Positions 24,798 to 34,316 of a stretch of DNA of 64,000 nt are shown piece by piece. Position 1 is the first letter of the stretch, and each line of letters begins with the position of its first letter. The notes beneath the pieces were generated by a model. The model saw only the letters and a list, made by a program, of their open reading frames with translations, did not search any database and had not been told where the DNA came from. The stretch comes from Nesterenkonia natronophila. Its GTDB lineage: Bacteria > Actinomycetota > Actinomycetes > Actinomycetales > Micrococcaceae. The stretch is from positions 517,957 to 581,956 of the forward strand of contig NZ_QYZP01000003.1 of NCBI RefSeq assembly GCF_003595215.1, in the 5' to 3' direction. The position numbers were made by a program, and so were the translations under genes.

Positions 24798-26330
24798 TCA
24801 GCGGCGTTTGCGCTTCTCCCGGACGCGCATCTGGACCTCGATCGGAGTTCCGCTGAAGTCGAAGGTCTCGCGCAGCCTGCGGATGATGAACCGCCGGTAG
24901 CCCGGGTCCAGGAATCCCGTGGTGAAGAGGACGAACGTCGGCGGACGGGTAGACGGCTGGGTGCCGAACAAGATCCGTGGCTGCTTCCCACCTCGCACCG
25001 GGTGCGGATGAGCGGCAACGAGTTCCCCGAGGAAGGCGTTGAGGCGTCCGGTGGGAATCCGCTGCTCCCAGTTCGCCAGGGACCTCTGCAGAGCTGGGGC
25101 GAGCCTGTCCTTATGCCACCCGGTGAGCGCGGAGATATTAACCCGCGGAGCCCACGAGATGTGCGCCAGATCCCGCTCGATCTCGCGTTCCAGGTAATAC
25201 CGGCGCTCATCATCCAGTAGGTCCCATTTGTTGAAGGCCAAGACCACAGCCCGGCCGGAGTCCAGGGCCATCTGCACGATCCGCACATCCTGCTCGCTGA
25301 CCGGCTCCTCCACTGACAGCAGGATCACCGCCACCTCAGCACGCTCCAGTGCGCGCTGGGTGCGGAGCATCGCGTAGTACTCTGAACCGGACGCCATGTG
25401 CTGACGACGGCGGATCCCTGCCGTGTCCACAAAGGTCCATTCTTCGCCGCCGAGCTCGATCAGCTCGTCCACAGGATCCCGTGTTGTACCGGCGACCTTG
25501 TCCACCACCACACGTTCGGCGCCGGCGAGCTTATTGAGCAGCGACGACTTCCCCACATTGGGCCGCCCCACCAGCGCCACCCGGCGCGGTCCGCCCAGGG
25601 GCACCATTCCCCCGTGCTGGGCGGTCTGCGGCAAGTGCTTCAGCGCCGCGTCCAACAGGTCACCGGTTCCGGTGCCGTGCAGAGCAGAGACTGGAAACGG
25701 TTCTCCCATACCGAGGTTCCACAGTGGGTAGACCTCGGACATTTGGGCGCTGGAGTCAATCTTGTTGGCCACCAGCAGCACCGGTTTCTTCTTCCGGCGG
25801 AGCATCTTCACTATCGCCTCATCTACCGCGGTCGCCCCGACAAGGCCATCGAGGACGAACACCACAGCATCAGCCTCATCCACCGCAAGCTCAGCCTGTT
25901 CAGCCACCCGTTTGTGCATACCCTTGGCATCGGCCTCCCAGCCGCCGGTGTCGACCAGGGTGAAGTCACGGCCGTTCCACTCGGCCGGGTAGGATACGCG
26001 GTCTCGGGTCACCCCTGGTACGTCTTCGACCACGGCTTCCCGGGCCCGGATGATCCGGTTGACTAAGGTGGATTTCCCCACATTAGGGCGTCCAATGATG
26101 GCCAGCACCGGTGGTGCGGGCACATACGGACGGCTTTCGACGTCGTCGGCGTCCACATCCAGCAGCGCTGAGTCGTCTGGGGCGAGCTCGTAGTCCGCCA
26201 GTCCCGCGCGAAGGGCAGCGGCACGGGCTTCGGCCTCTTCCTCCGTGATCGCAGCAAGCCGCTGAGCTAGCCGCTCGTCGTCTCCGGACGGTACGTATTC
26301 CTCCCCGGTGTCCTGCGAATCGTGCGCCAT
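24798..26330 (-). CDS. der: Ribosome biogenesis GTPase Der (EngA)
   Basis: The 510-aa product has two tandem GTPase domains: the first with [12 protein letters not shown] and DTGGWE (from about residue 80), the second with [12 protein letters not shown] and DTAGIRR (from about 255), and the C-terminal KH-like domain. It assembles the 50S subunit. An N-terminal extension of about 70 acidic residues is normal in actinobacteria. The ATG shares a base with the cmk stop (TGATG), so der is co-translated with cmk. Confidence 0.95.
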   Translation of the reverse strand: MAHDSQDTGEEYVPSGDDERLAQRLAAITEEEAEARAAALRAGLADYELAPDDSALLDVDADDVESRPYVPAPPVLAIIGRPNVGKSTLVNRIIRAREAVVEDVPGVTRDRVSYPAEWNGRDFTLVDTGGWEADAKGMHKRVAEQAELAVDEADAVVFVLDGLVGATAVDEAIVKMLRRKKKPVLLVANKIDSSAQMSEVYPLWNLGMGEPFPVSALHGTGTGDLLDAALKHLPQTAQHGGMVPLGGPRRVALVGRPNVGKSSLLNKLAGAERVVVDKVAGTTRDPVDELIELGGEEWTFVDTAGIRRRQHMASGSEYYAMLRTQRALERAEVAVILLSVEEPVSEQDVRIVQMALDSGRAVVLAFNKWDLLDDERRYYLEREIERDLAHISWAPRVNISALTGWHKDRLAPALQRSLANWEQRIPTGRLNAFLGELVAAHPHPVRGGKQPRILFGTQPSTRPPTFVLFTTGFLDPGYRRFIIRRLRETFDFSGTPIEVQMRVREKRKRR

Positions 26331-27046
26331 CAGCTCCTTGCTCCCTGGGCAAGTTGCACCCGGCTAATCAGTGAATCAACTGTCTGCTGAAAACTCAGTT
26401 CTGAGGAGTCCAGCACAGCCACCCCATCGGCAGCTACGGTGAAGTTCGACGCCGCAGAATCCTTTGTGTCACGGTCCAACACCTGCCGCCGCAGCGCTTC
26501 ATCGTCCTGGGTGCCGCCCAACTGGGCTCCCCGACGGCGCAGCCTGGCCTCGGCAGAGGCGGTCAGCAGCACCCGCACCTGCGCGTCCGGGGCCACCACG
26601 GTGGTGATGTCGCGACCTTCTGCCACGATGAAACCCTCCCGGTCAATGATGGCGCGCTGGGCGGCGATCAGCAGCGCACGCGCTTCCGGGTTGGTCGCCA
26701 CCTGTGACACTTTCTCCGAGATGAGGGCCACGCGGATCGCTGCGGTGACATCCGACTCACCCACGGTGATGACCTGGTGGTCTGGGTTAGTAGAGATGTT
26801 CAGCGGAAGTTCCTCGACAGCGACCGCCACCGCTTTGTGATCGTCGAGATCCACCTCCTGCTCGAGGCAGTACCACGTGGCAGCCCGGTACATGGCACCG
26901 GTGTCCAAATAGGCGGCACCGAGTGTGGTGGCTGCTGCCCGACAAACGCTTGACTTGCCGGACCCTGAAGGACCGTCGACAGCCACCACCATGCGACCTG
27001 TGTACTGGGGGGCCTCAGGAGGCACCTCATCAGTGTGTGTACTCAC
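26330..27046 (-). CDS. cmk: Cytidylate kinase
   Basis: The product (238 aa) phosphorylates CMP and dCMP. The P-loop GPSGSGKSS is near residue 26; [10 protein letters not shown] and [11 protein letters not shown]...[16 protein letters not shown] complete the family pattern. The GTG at 27046 is chosen because it overlaps the tyrA stop by four bases (GTGA) with GAAGG upstream; an ATG at 27064 is the longer alternative. Neighbours tyrA and der form the expected actinobacterial order. Confidence 0.92.
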   Translation of the reverse strand: MSTHTDEVPPEAPQYTGRMVVAVDGPSGSGKSSVCRAAATTLGAAYLDTGAMYRAATWYCLEQEVDLDDHKAVAVAVEELPLNISTNPDHQVITVGESDVTAAIRVALISEKVSQVATNPEARALLIAAQRAIIDREGFIVAEGRDITTVVAPDAQVRVLLTASAEARLRRRGAQLGGTQDDEALRRQVLDRDTKDSAASNFTVAADGVAVLDSSELSFQQTVDSLISRVQLAQGARS

Positions 27047-28173
27047 GAAAGAACTACCTTCCATCCCATAGTCGTCAACGCGTCCGCCAATTCGTTGCGG
27101 CGGGCGGGCAGCACCGAAAGTTCCACCATACCGACTTGGTGGCCAGCCGAATGTGCCATATGCAGGTCCTCGACGTTGACTCCGACATCTGCGACGTCAT
27201 TAAGGACAGCGGCAATCTGTCCAGGTCGGTCGTCCACGATCACAGTGAGCTGCGCGAAGGACTGCGGAGGGGCACCGTGCTTGCCCGGCACCCTGGCCAC
27301 CCCAGCGTTGCCCTCAGCAATGAGTTGGGCGATGTCCGCCTGACCCCCGGGGGCCGCCGGGTCCTCAAGGGTGCTGATCAGCCTTTCCACGTCGTCCCGC
27401 ACTCCGTACAGGATCTCCACCACATGGTGAGCGTTAGCGCTCAGGATCTGCACCCAGAGGTTGGGGTCGCTGGCAGCGATCCGAGTGACATCGCGCAGGC
27501 CGTTGCCGGATAGCGCCAGCGCGCCAGGCGCAGCCTCTTGGAGACGTGAGGCCACCAGGGAAGCGGCGATCTGCGGCAGGTGCGAGATCAGCGCGACGGA
27601 TTCGTCATGCTTGACCGCACTCATCTGGTGCGCACTGGCACCCAGCCGCCGCGCCAGGGCGGTGACGGAATCCACTGCATCGGGGTCCGAGATCTGTTCC
27701 TCTGTGTGGGGGTTCACCGCCGGGCAGATGACCCACGGCATGGAGGTGAACAGCTCTCCACGTGCGGCCACCGGTCCGGACTTCTCGCGTCCAGCCATGG
27801 GATGTGTGCCCACATACCGGCGGAGGTCCTCGTACGTGAGCGGGTGATCATCATCCTTGGCCCAGTGCAGGAGGTCCTGCAGCACCGCTGCTTTCACGGA
27901 GGCGATGTCCATGACGACGCTGCGCGGGTGGGTTTGCAGCGCCTGGGCCACCTCCTGAGCTGTGACTTCTGGTGGGGAGGCCACCACCACCAAATCAGGC
28001 TCATCCGCAGAGGACAATAGGGTGCCAGCGCCCACATCTTCTGCGATGCGCTGTGCAGTGGGCGACGGGTCGGACAGCCACACTTGGTGACCGGCGGCGC
28101 GCAGTCCCAGGCCGATGCTGGTGCCCAGCAGGCCGGTTCCGCGGACTAATATGGTGGCGCGCCGCTCAGCCAT
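27043..28173 (-). CDS. tyrA: Prephenate dehydrogenase with C-terminal ACT domain
   Basis: The product (376 aa) oxidatively decarboxylates prephenate for tyrosine synthesis. The Rossmann start is VRGTGLLGTSIGLGLRAAGH; GTHPMAGREKSGP and SHLPQIAASL are family motifs. The last 70 or so residues (LTVIVDDRPGQIAAVLNDVADVGVNVEDLHM) form an ACT domain, which probably binds an amino acid for feedback control. The ATG at 28173 overlaps the end of rluB by eight bases. Confidence 0.93.
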   Translation of the reverse strand: MAERRATILVRGTGLLGTSIGLGLRAAGHQVWLSDPSPTAQRIAEDVGAGTLLSSADEPDLVVVASPPEVTAQEVAQALQTHPRSVVMDIASVKAAVLQDLLHWAKDDDHPLTYEDLRRYVGTHPMAGREKSGPVAARGELFTSMPWVICPAVNPHTEEQISDPDAVDSVTALARRLGASAHQMSAVKHDESVALISHLPQIAASLVASRLQEAAPGALALSGNGLRDVTRIAASDPNLWVQILSANAHHVVEILYGVRDDVERLISTLEDPAAPGGQADIAQLIAEGNAGVARVPGKHGAPPQSFAQLTVIVDDRPGQIAAVLNDVADVGVNVEDLHMAHSAGHQVGMVELSVLPARRNELADALTTMGWKVVLS

Positions 28174-29110
28174 TTTCAACGCCCCCGGCCAAGTCTTGCA
28201 GGTGGCCGATCTCCTGCTTCTCCAGGTCGCGCAGGGTGCCCTGCGGCTGATCACCGATGACGATCTTGCCGATCGCCGTGCGAACCAGCCGTGTCACCGG
28301 GAAGCCGATGTGATCGAACATCCGCCTCACGATCCGGTTCCGGCCCGAATGCAGGGTCACCTCGACCATGGTGCGAGACCCGGTGGAGCCGATCACCCAG
28401 CAGCGGTCCGCAGCGATTGGGCCGTCGTCCAGCTCGATACCGGCCTGGAGCAGCTTGGCGGTCTTGACCGGCAGCTCCCCCTGGACTTCGACCATGTAGG
28501 TCTTGGGGACCTCGTAGCGGGGGTGGGTGAGCCTGTTGGTCAGGTCACCGTCATTCGTGAGCAGCAGCAGGCCCTCTGTCTCATAGTCCAATCGACCCAC
28601 ATGCACCAGCCGTGCCTCGCGCATGCTCTCATCCAGATAGTCCCCGACGCAGCGTCTGCCCTCCGGGTCCCGCATGGTAGTCATCACTTTGGCCGGCTTA
28701 TTCAACATCACATACCGGTGCGTGACATCCAATGTGACGCGCACGCCGTCCACATGGATCTTCGCGGTGTCTGGATTCACACGTACTCCGGGCTCAACTA
28801 TCACTTTGCCGTCGACGGTGACCCGTCCTTCGGCGATGAGATCTTCACACACTCGGCGCGAGGCTACCCCTGCTTGGGCCAGAATCTTCTGAAGCCGGGT
28901 GCCGTCCTCCTGATGCACGGAACGGAAGTTCGCCTCGGCCTCATCGGCGCGGATCTTCACGGGCTTGGGCTCTGCGGAGATGAGGCGCTCTGGTTTGGTC
29001 TGAGCGAACGGCCCACCGTCGGAACCTGGTTTGGGGGTGCGGGCGGCCCTTGCGGCGCGCTGCGGCGGGGCCTTCCGGCCCTTCTTCCCCGAAAAAGTCA
29101 TGCCGGCCAT
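28166..29110 (-). CDS. rluB: 23S rRNA pseudouridine synthase, RluB type
   Basis: The product (314 aa) has a basic N-terminal extension (about 1-65), an S4 RNA-binding domain (RLQKILAQAGVASRRVCEDLI) and the RsuA/RluB catalytic domain with GRLDYETEGLLLLTNDG, whose Asp is the nucleophile. It probably modifies the 2605-region uridine of 23S rRNA. It follows scpB by about 40 bases, the normal actinobacterial order. Confidence 0.92.
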   Translation of the reverse strand: MAGMTFSGKKGRKAPPQRAARAARTPKPGSDGGPFAQTKPERLISAEPKPVKIRADEAEANFRSVHQEDGTRLQKILAQAGVASRRVCEDLIAEGRVTVDGKVIVEPGVRVNPDTAKIHVDGVRVTLDVTHRYVMLNKPAKVMTTMRDPEGRRCVGDYLDESMREARLVHVGRLDYETEGLLLLTNDGDLTNRLTHPRYEVPKTYMVEVQGELPVKTAKLLQAGIELDDGPIAADRCWVIGSTGSRTMVEVTLHSGRNRIVRRMFDHIGFPVTRLVRTAIGKIVIGDQPQGTLRDLEKQEIGHLQDLAGGVENG

Positions 29111-29149
29111 CCTACCGCCCGGAAGAGGTCTGACAGTCTCCGCCCATGG

Positions 29150-29773
29150 TCACACCTCAGGGTGATCATGCTCTTCGAGATCTTCGACCCCGGGAAGGTG
29201 GGGCGAAAGTCGAGGAAGGTCCGCCAGGGAATCCAGGCCCAGCCGTTCGAGCAGCTGCGCGGTAGTCACATAGAGTGTGGCCCCGGTGACCGGGTCATGG
29301 CCGGCGGTGTCCAACAGTCCGCGCTGGACCAGAGTCCGCACCACACCGTCAACATTGACTCCGCGTATCGCCGAGACTGCAGAGCGGGCGACTGGCTGCC
29401 GATAGGCGATCACAGCCAGAGTCTCCAACGCCGCGGCCGAGAGCCTGGAGGTCTGAGCGCCCAGGACAAACGCTGAGACCTGTTCCGCGAAGCGGGCCCG
29501 GGAGTAGTACCGCCACCCACCGGCGACCTCACGCAGCTCGTAGCCGCGCTGCCTGCCACCCGCCGCGCCGTCTGCTTCGGCCCGCAGCTGATCCAGCAGC
29601 ACCACCACCTGGTGCTCAGACACATCCACAGCGGCAGCCAATTCCGCCGGGGTCACCGGCTCCTCCGTGACCATAAGTACCGCCTCCAATGCGGCGAGGT
29701 GTTCGTCATGCGAGACCAGCTGGGGAGAGTCAGCCTCCTCCAAGGCCGGATTCCGGCCCTCTGCATCACTCAT
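29150..29773 (-). CDS. scpB: Segregation and condensation protein B
   Basis: The product (207 aa) forms a SMC-ScpA-ScpB complex. Two winged-helix domains are visible: HLAALEAVLMVTEEPVTPAELAAAV and LSAAALETLAVIAYRQPVARSAVSAIRGVNVDGVV. The ATG at 29773 overlaps the scpA stop by eight bases; the longer frame (from 29839) adds Pro-rich residues lying inside scpA. Confidence 0.92.
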   Translation of the reverse strand: MSDAEGRNPALEEADSPQLVSHDEHLAALEAVLMVTEEPVTPAELAAAVDVSEHQVVVLLDQLRAEADGAAGGRQRGYELREVAGGWRYYSRARFAEQVSAFVLGAQTSRLSAAALETLAVIAYRQPVARSAVSAIRGVNVDGVVRTLVQRGLLDTAGHDPVTGATLYVTTAQLLERLGLDSLADLPRLSPHLPGVEDLEEHDHPEV

Positions 29774-30611
29774 TATTGCCCCCATCCCATTCCACCCCGG
29801 CCCGGGCGATGGCGTGCGCGGCGTCGTCGCTGCTTTCACCGGCCCAGGTGACGGTCAGCTCGCCCAGCGGTGACTGCTGGTCAAACTCCACGGCCCGGTC
29901 TCGGAAGAGCTCCAGCAGTCCCAGGAAGCGAACAACGACCACAAGCCGGCTCTCCGATCCGGCGACCAGCTCCTGAAACCGGCAGGACCCTGCGCTGCGA
30001 AGCTGTTCGGCCATGGCTGCCATTTCCTCTTGGATGTTCACCGCTTGGGTGTGCAGGTGCTCCATCGCAACGTGGTCAGGTTCCAACTGCTGGCGCATCA
30101 GTGCGTGTTCTGCGAGCTCTTTGAGCTCCTCAGGGGTGGTCTTCCACTCCAATTCCGGCAGCAGGTGAGCCATATCCGGATGTGCGCCCGGGCGGCGGGG
30201 GTACCGGCCGGCATTGTCAGCCACGGCCGCGCCCATCTGCTCTGCGATCTGTTTGAACGCCTTGAACTGCAGCAGGCGGGCGAAGAGCAGGTCACGAGCC
30301 TCCAGGACAGCGATGTCCTCCTCAGACTCAACCTCAGATCCGGGCAGCAGCTGCACAAGTTTCATGTCCAGCAGGGTCGCCGCCACAAAGACGAAGTTGG
30401 ACGACTCATCCAGAGCCCGCTGCGCATCAAGGGTGCGCACATAGGCGATGAACTCATCGGTGACCTCGGCGAGCGCGACTGTGGTGATATCCATCCTGCG
30501 CTGAGCGATCAGTCCCAGGAGCAGATCGAACGGCCCGTCGAACCCGTCCAGACGTACCTGAAACCCGGAAGCGGCCTCAGCTTCAGCGGAAAGCATGCCT
30601 ACGGCGAGCAT
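29766..30611 (-). CDS. scpA: Segregation and condensation protein A
   Basis: The product (281 aa) is the kleisin of the SMC complex. FQVRLDGFDGPFDLLLGLIAQRRMDI is the N-terminal SMC-binding region, with FVFVAATLLDMKLVQLLP after it, and VVVVRFLGLLELFRDRAVEF is the C-terminal winged helix. The ATG at 30611 overlaps the parA stop by 13 bases; an ATG at 30596 is a possible shorter start. Confidence 0.92.
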   Translation of the reverse strand: MLAVGMLSAEAEAASGFQVRLDGFDGPFDLLLGLIAQRRMDITTVALAEVTDEFIAYVRTLDAQRALDESSNFVFVAATLLDMKLVQLLPGSEVESEEDIAVLEARDLLFARLLQFKAFKQIAEQMGAAVADNAGRYPRRPGAHPDMAHLLPELEWKTTPEELKELAEHALMRQQLEPDHVAMEHLHTQAVNIQEEMAAMAEQLRSAGSCRFQELVAGSESRLVVVVRFLGLLELFRDRAVEFDQQSPLGELTVTWAGESSDDAAHAIARAGVEWDGGNNE

Positions 30612-31486
30612 CCTCGGCTGATCAGTTCACGGGCCAGCTGCCGGTAAGCCTTTGCACCGTCGTGTTTGGCTGCGTAACTGGTGATCGGTTCGGCCGCGAC
30701 TGTGGCGTCTGGGAACTTCACCGAGCGTTTAATCACTGTTTCGAAGACCTTTTCACCGAATGCCTCCACTATCCGCTGAATGACTTCCTTGGAGTGCGTG
30801 GTGCGCAGGTCCACCATAGTGACCAACACGCCGTCAATCTCCAGGTCGGGGTTGATGCGATCCTGGACTTTCTCGATGGTGTCCTTGAGCAGAGCAACCG
30901 CGCGCAGCGCGAAGAATTCCGCCACCAAAGGAATGAGGACTCCGTGGGCAGCGGTCAGCGCGTTGACGGTGAGCAGCCCCAGTGAGGGCTGGCAGTCAAT
31001 GATGATGACATCGTAGTCGTTGCGGACCGGGCGCAGCGCACGCTGCAGTACCTGTTCGCGGCCGACCTCGGTCACCAGCTGGACCTCGGCGGCGGAGAGA
31101 TCAATGTTGGCCGGCAGCAGATCCACTCCGGGCACGTGGGTGGAGACCAGCGCGTCGTGAATGGTGACATCTTTCTCCATCATCACGTTGTACACGGTGG
31201 TCTCGAGATCGTGCGGGTTGGCGCCGAAACCTGCTGAGAGTGCACCCTGTGGGTCGAAATCAACCATGAGGACCTTGCGCCCATATTCGGACAGCGCGGC
31301 GGCCAAGTTGATCGCCGAGGTCGTCTTTCCAACCCCGCCCTTCTGGTTCACCATGGCGATGATTCGAGCCGGGCCATGACTCTCCAGCGGTTCGGGGTCC
31401 GCGAAGTCATGCTTGGGGCGGCCGGTGGGGCCGATGATCGCCTCACCTTGAATGGTGAAGAGCGTTCGCGGCTGATCGGCGTTCAC
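30599..31486 (-). CDS. parA: ParA-family chromosome-partitioning-like ATPase
   Basis: The product (295 aa) has the deviant Walker A box NQKGGVGKTTSAINLA (about residue 47), the Walker A' stretch VLMVDFDPQGALSAGFG and the Walker B stretch DVIIIDCQPSLG. The gene lies upstream of scpA, where actinobacteria usually carry a ParA-like protein distinct from the origin-linked parAB, and no parB follows. The GTG start has GGAGGG six bases upstream. In many relatives xerD lies directly upstream; here a 24-kb accessory region separates them. Confidence 0.88.
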   Translation of the reverse strand: MNADQPRTLFTIQGEAIIGPTGRPKHDFADPEPLESHGPARIIAMVNQKGGVGKTTSAINLAAALSEYGRKVLMVDFDPQGALSAGFGANPHDLETTVYNVMMEKDVTIHDALVSTHVPGVDLLPANIDLSAAEVQLVTEVGREQVLQRALRPVRNDYDVIIIDCQPSLGLLTVNALTAAHGVLIPLVAEFFALRAVALLKDTIEKVQDRINPDLEIDGVLVTMVDLRTTHSKEVIQRIVEAFGEKVFETVIKRSVKFPDATVAAEPITSYAAKHDGAKAYRQLARELISRGCSP

Positions 31487-31578
31487 GTGCGGCCCTCCGG
31501 TATATCTGATGCGACGGCTGTCGATGTCCAGACCAGATTACCGTCTGAAGCGTTTCGGGCAAGGCGCAGGTTCAACCC

Positions 31579-33498
31579 CTACAAGTTCCTGCGAAGCACA
31601 GGAAGCAGATCGTCAATCACCCCCGCGTCCTCGATCGTCGAGGGCACGATGTAGTCCTTGCCGTCAGCGATCTGGCGCATCGTCTTGCGCAGGATCTTCC
31701 CGGATCGAGTCTTCGGCAGTGCGGGCACCACGGCCACCTCTTTGAAGTCGGCCACCGGGCCGATGCTTGACCTCACGTGGGCCACCAGCTCCTTGCGCAG
31801 TTGATCCTCAGAGATGTCCGCTCCAGTCTTCAACACCAGGAAGCCTGCTGGACGCTGACCTTTGAGCTCGTCGGCCAGGCCTATCACCGCGCATTCAGCC
31901 ACGGCCGGGTGCTCAGCTACTGCCGCCTCGATTTCTCCAGTGGAGAGTCGGTGGCCGGAGACGTTGATGACGTCGTCAGTGCGGCCCATAACAAAGATGT
32001 AACCGTCCTCATCGACGTACCCGGAATCCCCGGTGGTGTAGTAGCCCTCGAAAGCACTCAGATAAGAGTCGACATAACGGGCGTCGTCGCCCCACAGCGT
32101 GTAGAGAGTGCCCGGTGGGAGTGGCAACTTGATCGCAATGTTGCCCTCCTGCCCCGCTGGCAACGGCTCCCCCAAGGGGTCCAGCACCGAGATGTCGTAA
32201 CCTACCATCGGCAGAGTAGCGGAGCCCACCTTGATTGGAAGCTGTTCGATGCCCACTGGGTTCGCGGCGATGGGCCACCCGGTTTCCGTCTGCCACCAGT
32301 TGTCGATCACCGGCACATTCAGTGCCTCGCCGATCCAGCGCTGAGTCTCTGGGTCCAACCGCTCCCCTGCTGAGAAGAGGTACTTCAGGCTGGTGATGTC
32401 ATATTCGCCGACTGCCGCGGCGTCAGGGTCCGCTTTGCGGATCGCTCGCAGTGCAGTGGGGGCAGTGAAGAGGGAGGTGATGCGGTGCTGCTGGACCATC
32501 CGCCAGAATGCTCCCGCATCCGGAGTGCCGATAGGTTTTCCCTCATAGAGCACGCTGGTAGCCCCCGCCAGCAACGGCGCGTAGACGATGTAGGAGTGGC
32601 CCACCACCCAGCCGACGTCAGAAGCGGTGAGCAGCGTCTGCCCCGGTCCGACGTCGAATATCGCCGGCATCGACCAATTCAGCGCCACAGCGGTTCCGCC
32701 CTGGTCCCGTACCACTCCCTTTGGCTTGCCGGTCGTCCCCGAGGTGTAGAGCACATACAACGGGTGGGTGGCGTCGACGCTGGCCGGTCCGGCTGGTTCA
32801 GCCTGCGCGGTGACGGCCTCCCAGTCATGCCATGCAGCCGCAGTCAGCTGGGAGACCTCCTCCACACTGGATTCGAACCCATCACGGTGGACGACGATGA
32901 CGTCGCGCACTTGATGCTCGGCACGCTGGACTGCCTCTGCCACTTTGGGCAGGTATTCGATCCGGCGGGAGGGTTCGACGCCGCCGGTGGCGGTGAGCAC
33001 AGTGTCGGGAGCGGCGTCGTCTATCCTGGCGGCAATCTCTCTTGCGGCAAATCCGCCGAAGACCACCGAGTGCACTGCTCCCACTCGGGCGCAGGCCAGC
33101 ATGGATATCACCGCCTGCGGGATCATGGGCATGTAGAGCAGCACCCGGTCCCCTGATTTCACGCCGAGTTCAGAGAGGGCCCCGGCTGCTGCGGAGACCT
33201 CGTTCAGCAGTTCGGAATAGGTGTAGGTGCGGGAATTTTCCGTCACTGCGGAGTCGTAGATCAGGGCAGCCCGGTCCCCGTGTCCGGCCGCGACATGGCG
33301 ATCGAGCGCATTATGGGTGATGTTGAGCTTACCGTCAGGAAACCAACGGTAAAGCGGTGCGGCAGAGTCATCGACAGCGGTGGTGGGAAACATGTCCCAG
33401 TCCAATCCGGCGGCTGCCTCAAGCCAGAACGCCTCCGGCTCAGTGATGGACTTGTGGTGAGTCTCACGGTAGGAAGTGGAGGTTTGAGAGAGGGACAT
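31579..33498 (-). CDS. prpE: Propionyl-CoA synthetase (acyl-CoA ligase)
   Basis: The product (639 aa) activates propionate to propionyl-CoA. The AMP-binding loop YTSGTTGKPKGVVRDQGG (VVRD-GG is the PrpE form), YTTGDSGYVDEDGYIFVMGRTDDVINVSGHRLSTGEIE and the acetylatable lysine in KTRSGKILRKTMR are present. The ATG at 33498 with AGGAG is chosen over the longer frame, which crosses the regulator's promoter. It is divergent from the GntR gene and the prpDBC genes, completing a methylcitrate-cycle cluster. Confidence 0.9.
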   Translation of the reverse strand: MSLSQTSTSYRETHHKSITEPEAFWLEAAAGLDWDMFPTTAVDDSAAPLYRWFPDGKLNITHNALDRHVAAGHGDRAALIYDSAVTENSRTYTYSELLNEVSAAAGALSELGVKSGDRVLLYMPMIPQAVISMLACARVGAVHSVVFGGFAAREIAARIDDAAPDTVLTATGGVEPSRRIEYLPKVAEAVQRAEHQVRDVIVVHRDGFESSVEEVSQLTAAAWHDWEAVTAQAEPAGPASVDATHPLYVLYTSGTTGKPKGVVRDQGGTAVALNWSMPAIFDVGPGQTLLTASDVGWVVGHSYIVYAPLLAGATSVLYEGKPIGTPDAGAFWRMVQQHRITSLFTAPTALRAIRKADPDAAAVGEYDITSLKYLFSAGERLDPETQRWIGEALNVPVIDNWWQTETGWPIAANPVGIEQLPIKVGSATLPMVGYDISVLDPLGEPLPAGQEGNIAIKLPLPPGTLYTLWGDDARYVDSYLSAFEGYYTTGDSGYVDEDGYIFVMGRTDDVINVSGHRLSTGEIEAAVAEHPAVAECAVIGLADELKGQRPAGFLVLKTGADISEDQLRKELVAHVRSSIGPVADFKEVAVVPALPKTRSGKILRKTMRQIADGKDYIVPSTIEDAGVIDDLLPVLRRNL

Positions 33499-33567
33499 AA
33501 ATACTCCTTCGCACAGCAACAATGGTGTGGCGTCAGTCACTTGTAGTGTAGCCCGCACATCTAGTCT

Positions 33568-33575
33568 TGTATACA
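33568..33575. promoter_or_regulatory. TGTATACA palindrome, operator 1 (prpE side)
   Basis: A perfect 8-bp palindrome within a TCTTGTATACACxG context, about 70 bases upstream of the prpE ATG. An identical core lies 75 bases away at 33643. It is likely bound by the adjacent GntR-type regulator. Confidence 0.6.
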
Positions 33576-33642
33576 CAGACTGCACGGATCGCCCGAAAAA
33601 TGACCCCTTTTTCTGGTAGGGAGTGCCTAAACGGGTCATTCT

Positions 33643-33650
33643 TGTATACA
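33643..33650. promoter_or_regulatory. TGTATACA palindrome, operator 2 overlapping the regulator promoter
   Basis: The same palindrome as at 33568 overlaps the putative -10 box TACACT (33647-33652) that precedes the regulator's ATG (33659) by six bases. Binding here would block the regulator's own promoter, suggesting autoregulation. Confidence 0.6.
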
Positions 33651-33658
33651 CTGCAGGT

Positions 33659-34300
33659 ATGCGAGCCAGTGATACTGCCTACACTGCCCTACAGGAGGAC
33701 ATCCTGGAGGGCCGCTTAGCCCCCGGCACAGTCCTGGGTGAAGTTGGGCAGTCGGAGCGGCTCGGTGTCTCCCGCACGCCTATTAGGGAGGCGTTCTCCA
33801 GGCTGATTGCCGCCGGTCTGGCTGTTCAACACCCCGGGCGCGGGACTGTGGTCAGCGATATTTCACTGGAGGACGTGGACCGCCTATTTGAAGTCCGCAT
33901 CCCCCTCGAAACGCAGGCCGCAGGGTTAGCCGCACAGCGCGGAACCCCGGAGGTCTTCACCGCCCTGGCCGAAGAGTTCCGTCAGGCAAAGCTCGCGCCC
34001 GAGGCTGAGAGCCACTACAAGTTGGCTGCCCGTATGGATGAGGCCATCGACACGTCGGTGGGCAACCCCTACCTAAGCACCATGCTTGCCAACCTCCGCG
34101 TGCACCTGATCCGGGTGCGCCGCCTGGCAAAGGATCAGCCTGAACGGCTGGCTGAGTCAGCCGCAGAGCACCGAGACATTTGCCTGGGCATCGCCTCCGG
34201 GGACTCTCAGATGGCTGAGGCTGCTACGAGCCTGCACCTGCGTCGAAGTCTTGCCTATATTTCCGAACTGCGACAAGCCGAACCGGTACCGTCACCATGA
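33659..34300 (+). CDS. GntR-family (FadR-type) transcriptional regulator of propionate genes
   Basis: The product (213 aa) has an N-terminal winged helix-turn-helix ([45 protein letters not shown]), then an FCD ligand domain ([16 protein letters not shown], residues about 85-205). Such regulators respond to small organic acids or acyl-CoA. Its gene sits between prpE and prpD; control of both sides through the TGTATACA sites is likely. The ATG at 33659 is a leaderless-type start; the longer frame begins in the operator region. Confidence 0.88.
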   Translation: MRASDTAYTALQEDILEGRLAPGTVLGEVGQSERLGVSRTPIREAFSRLIAAGLAVQHPGRGTVVSDISLEDVDRLFEVRIPLETQAAGLAAQRGTPEVFTALAEEFRQAKLAPEAESHYKLAARMDEAIDTSVGNPYLSTMLANLRVHLIRVRRLAKDQPERLAESAAEHRDICLGIASGDSQMAEAATSLHLRRSLAYISELRQAEPVPSP

Positions 34301-34316
34301 GAGGACACCCCACCAC

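Noticed and set aside
28115..29476. 453-codon plus-strand open frame
   Set aside because: It lies antisense to rluB and scpB, which have full family motifs; the frame is a high-GC shadow.
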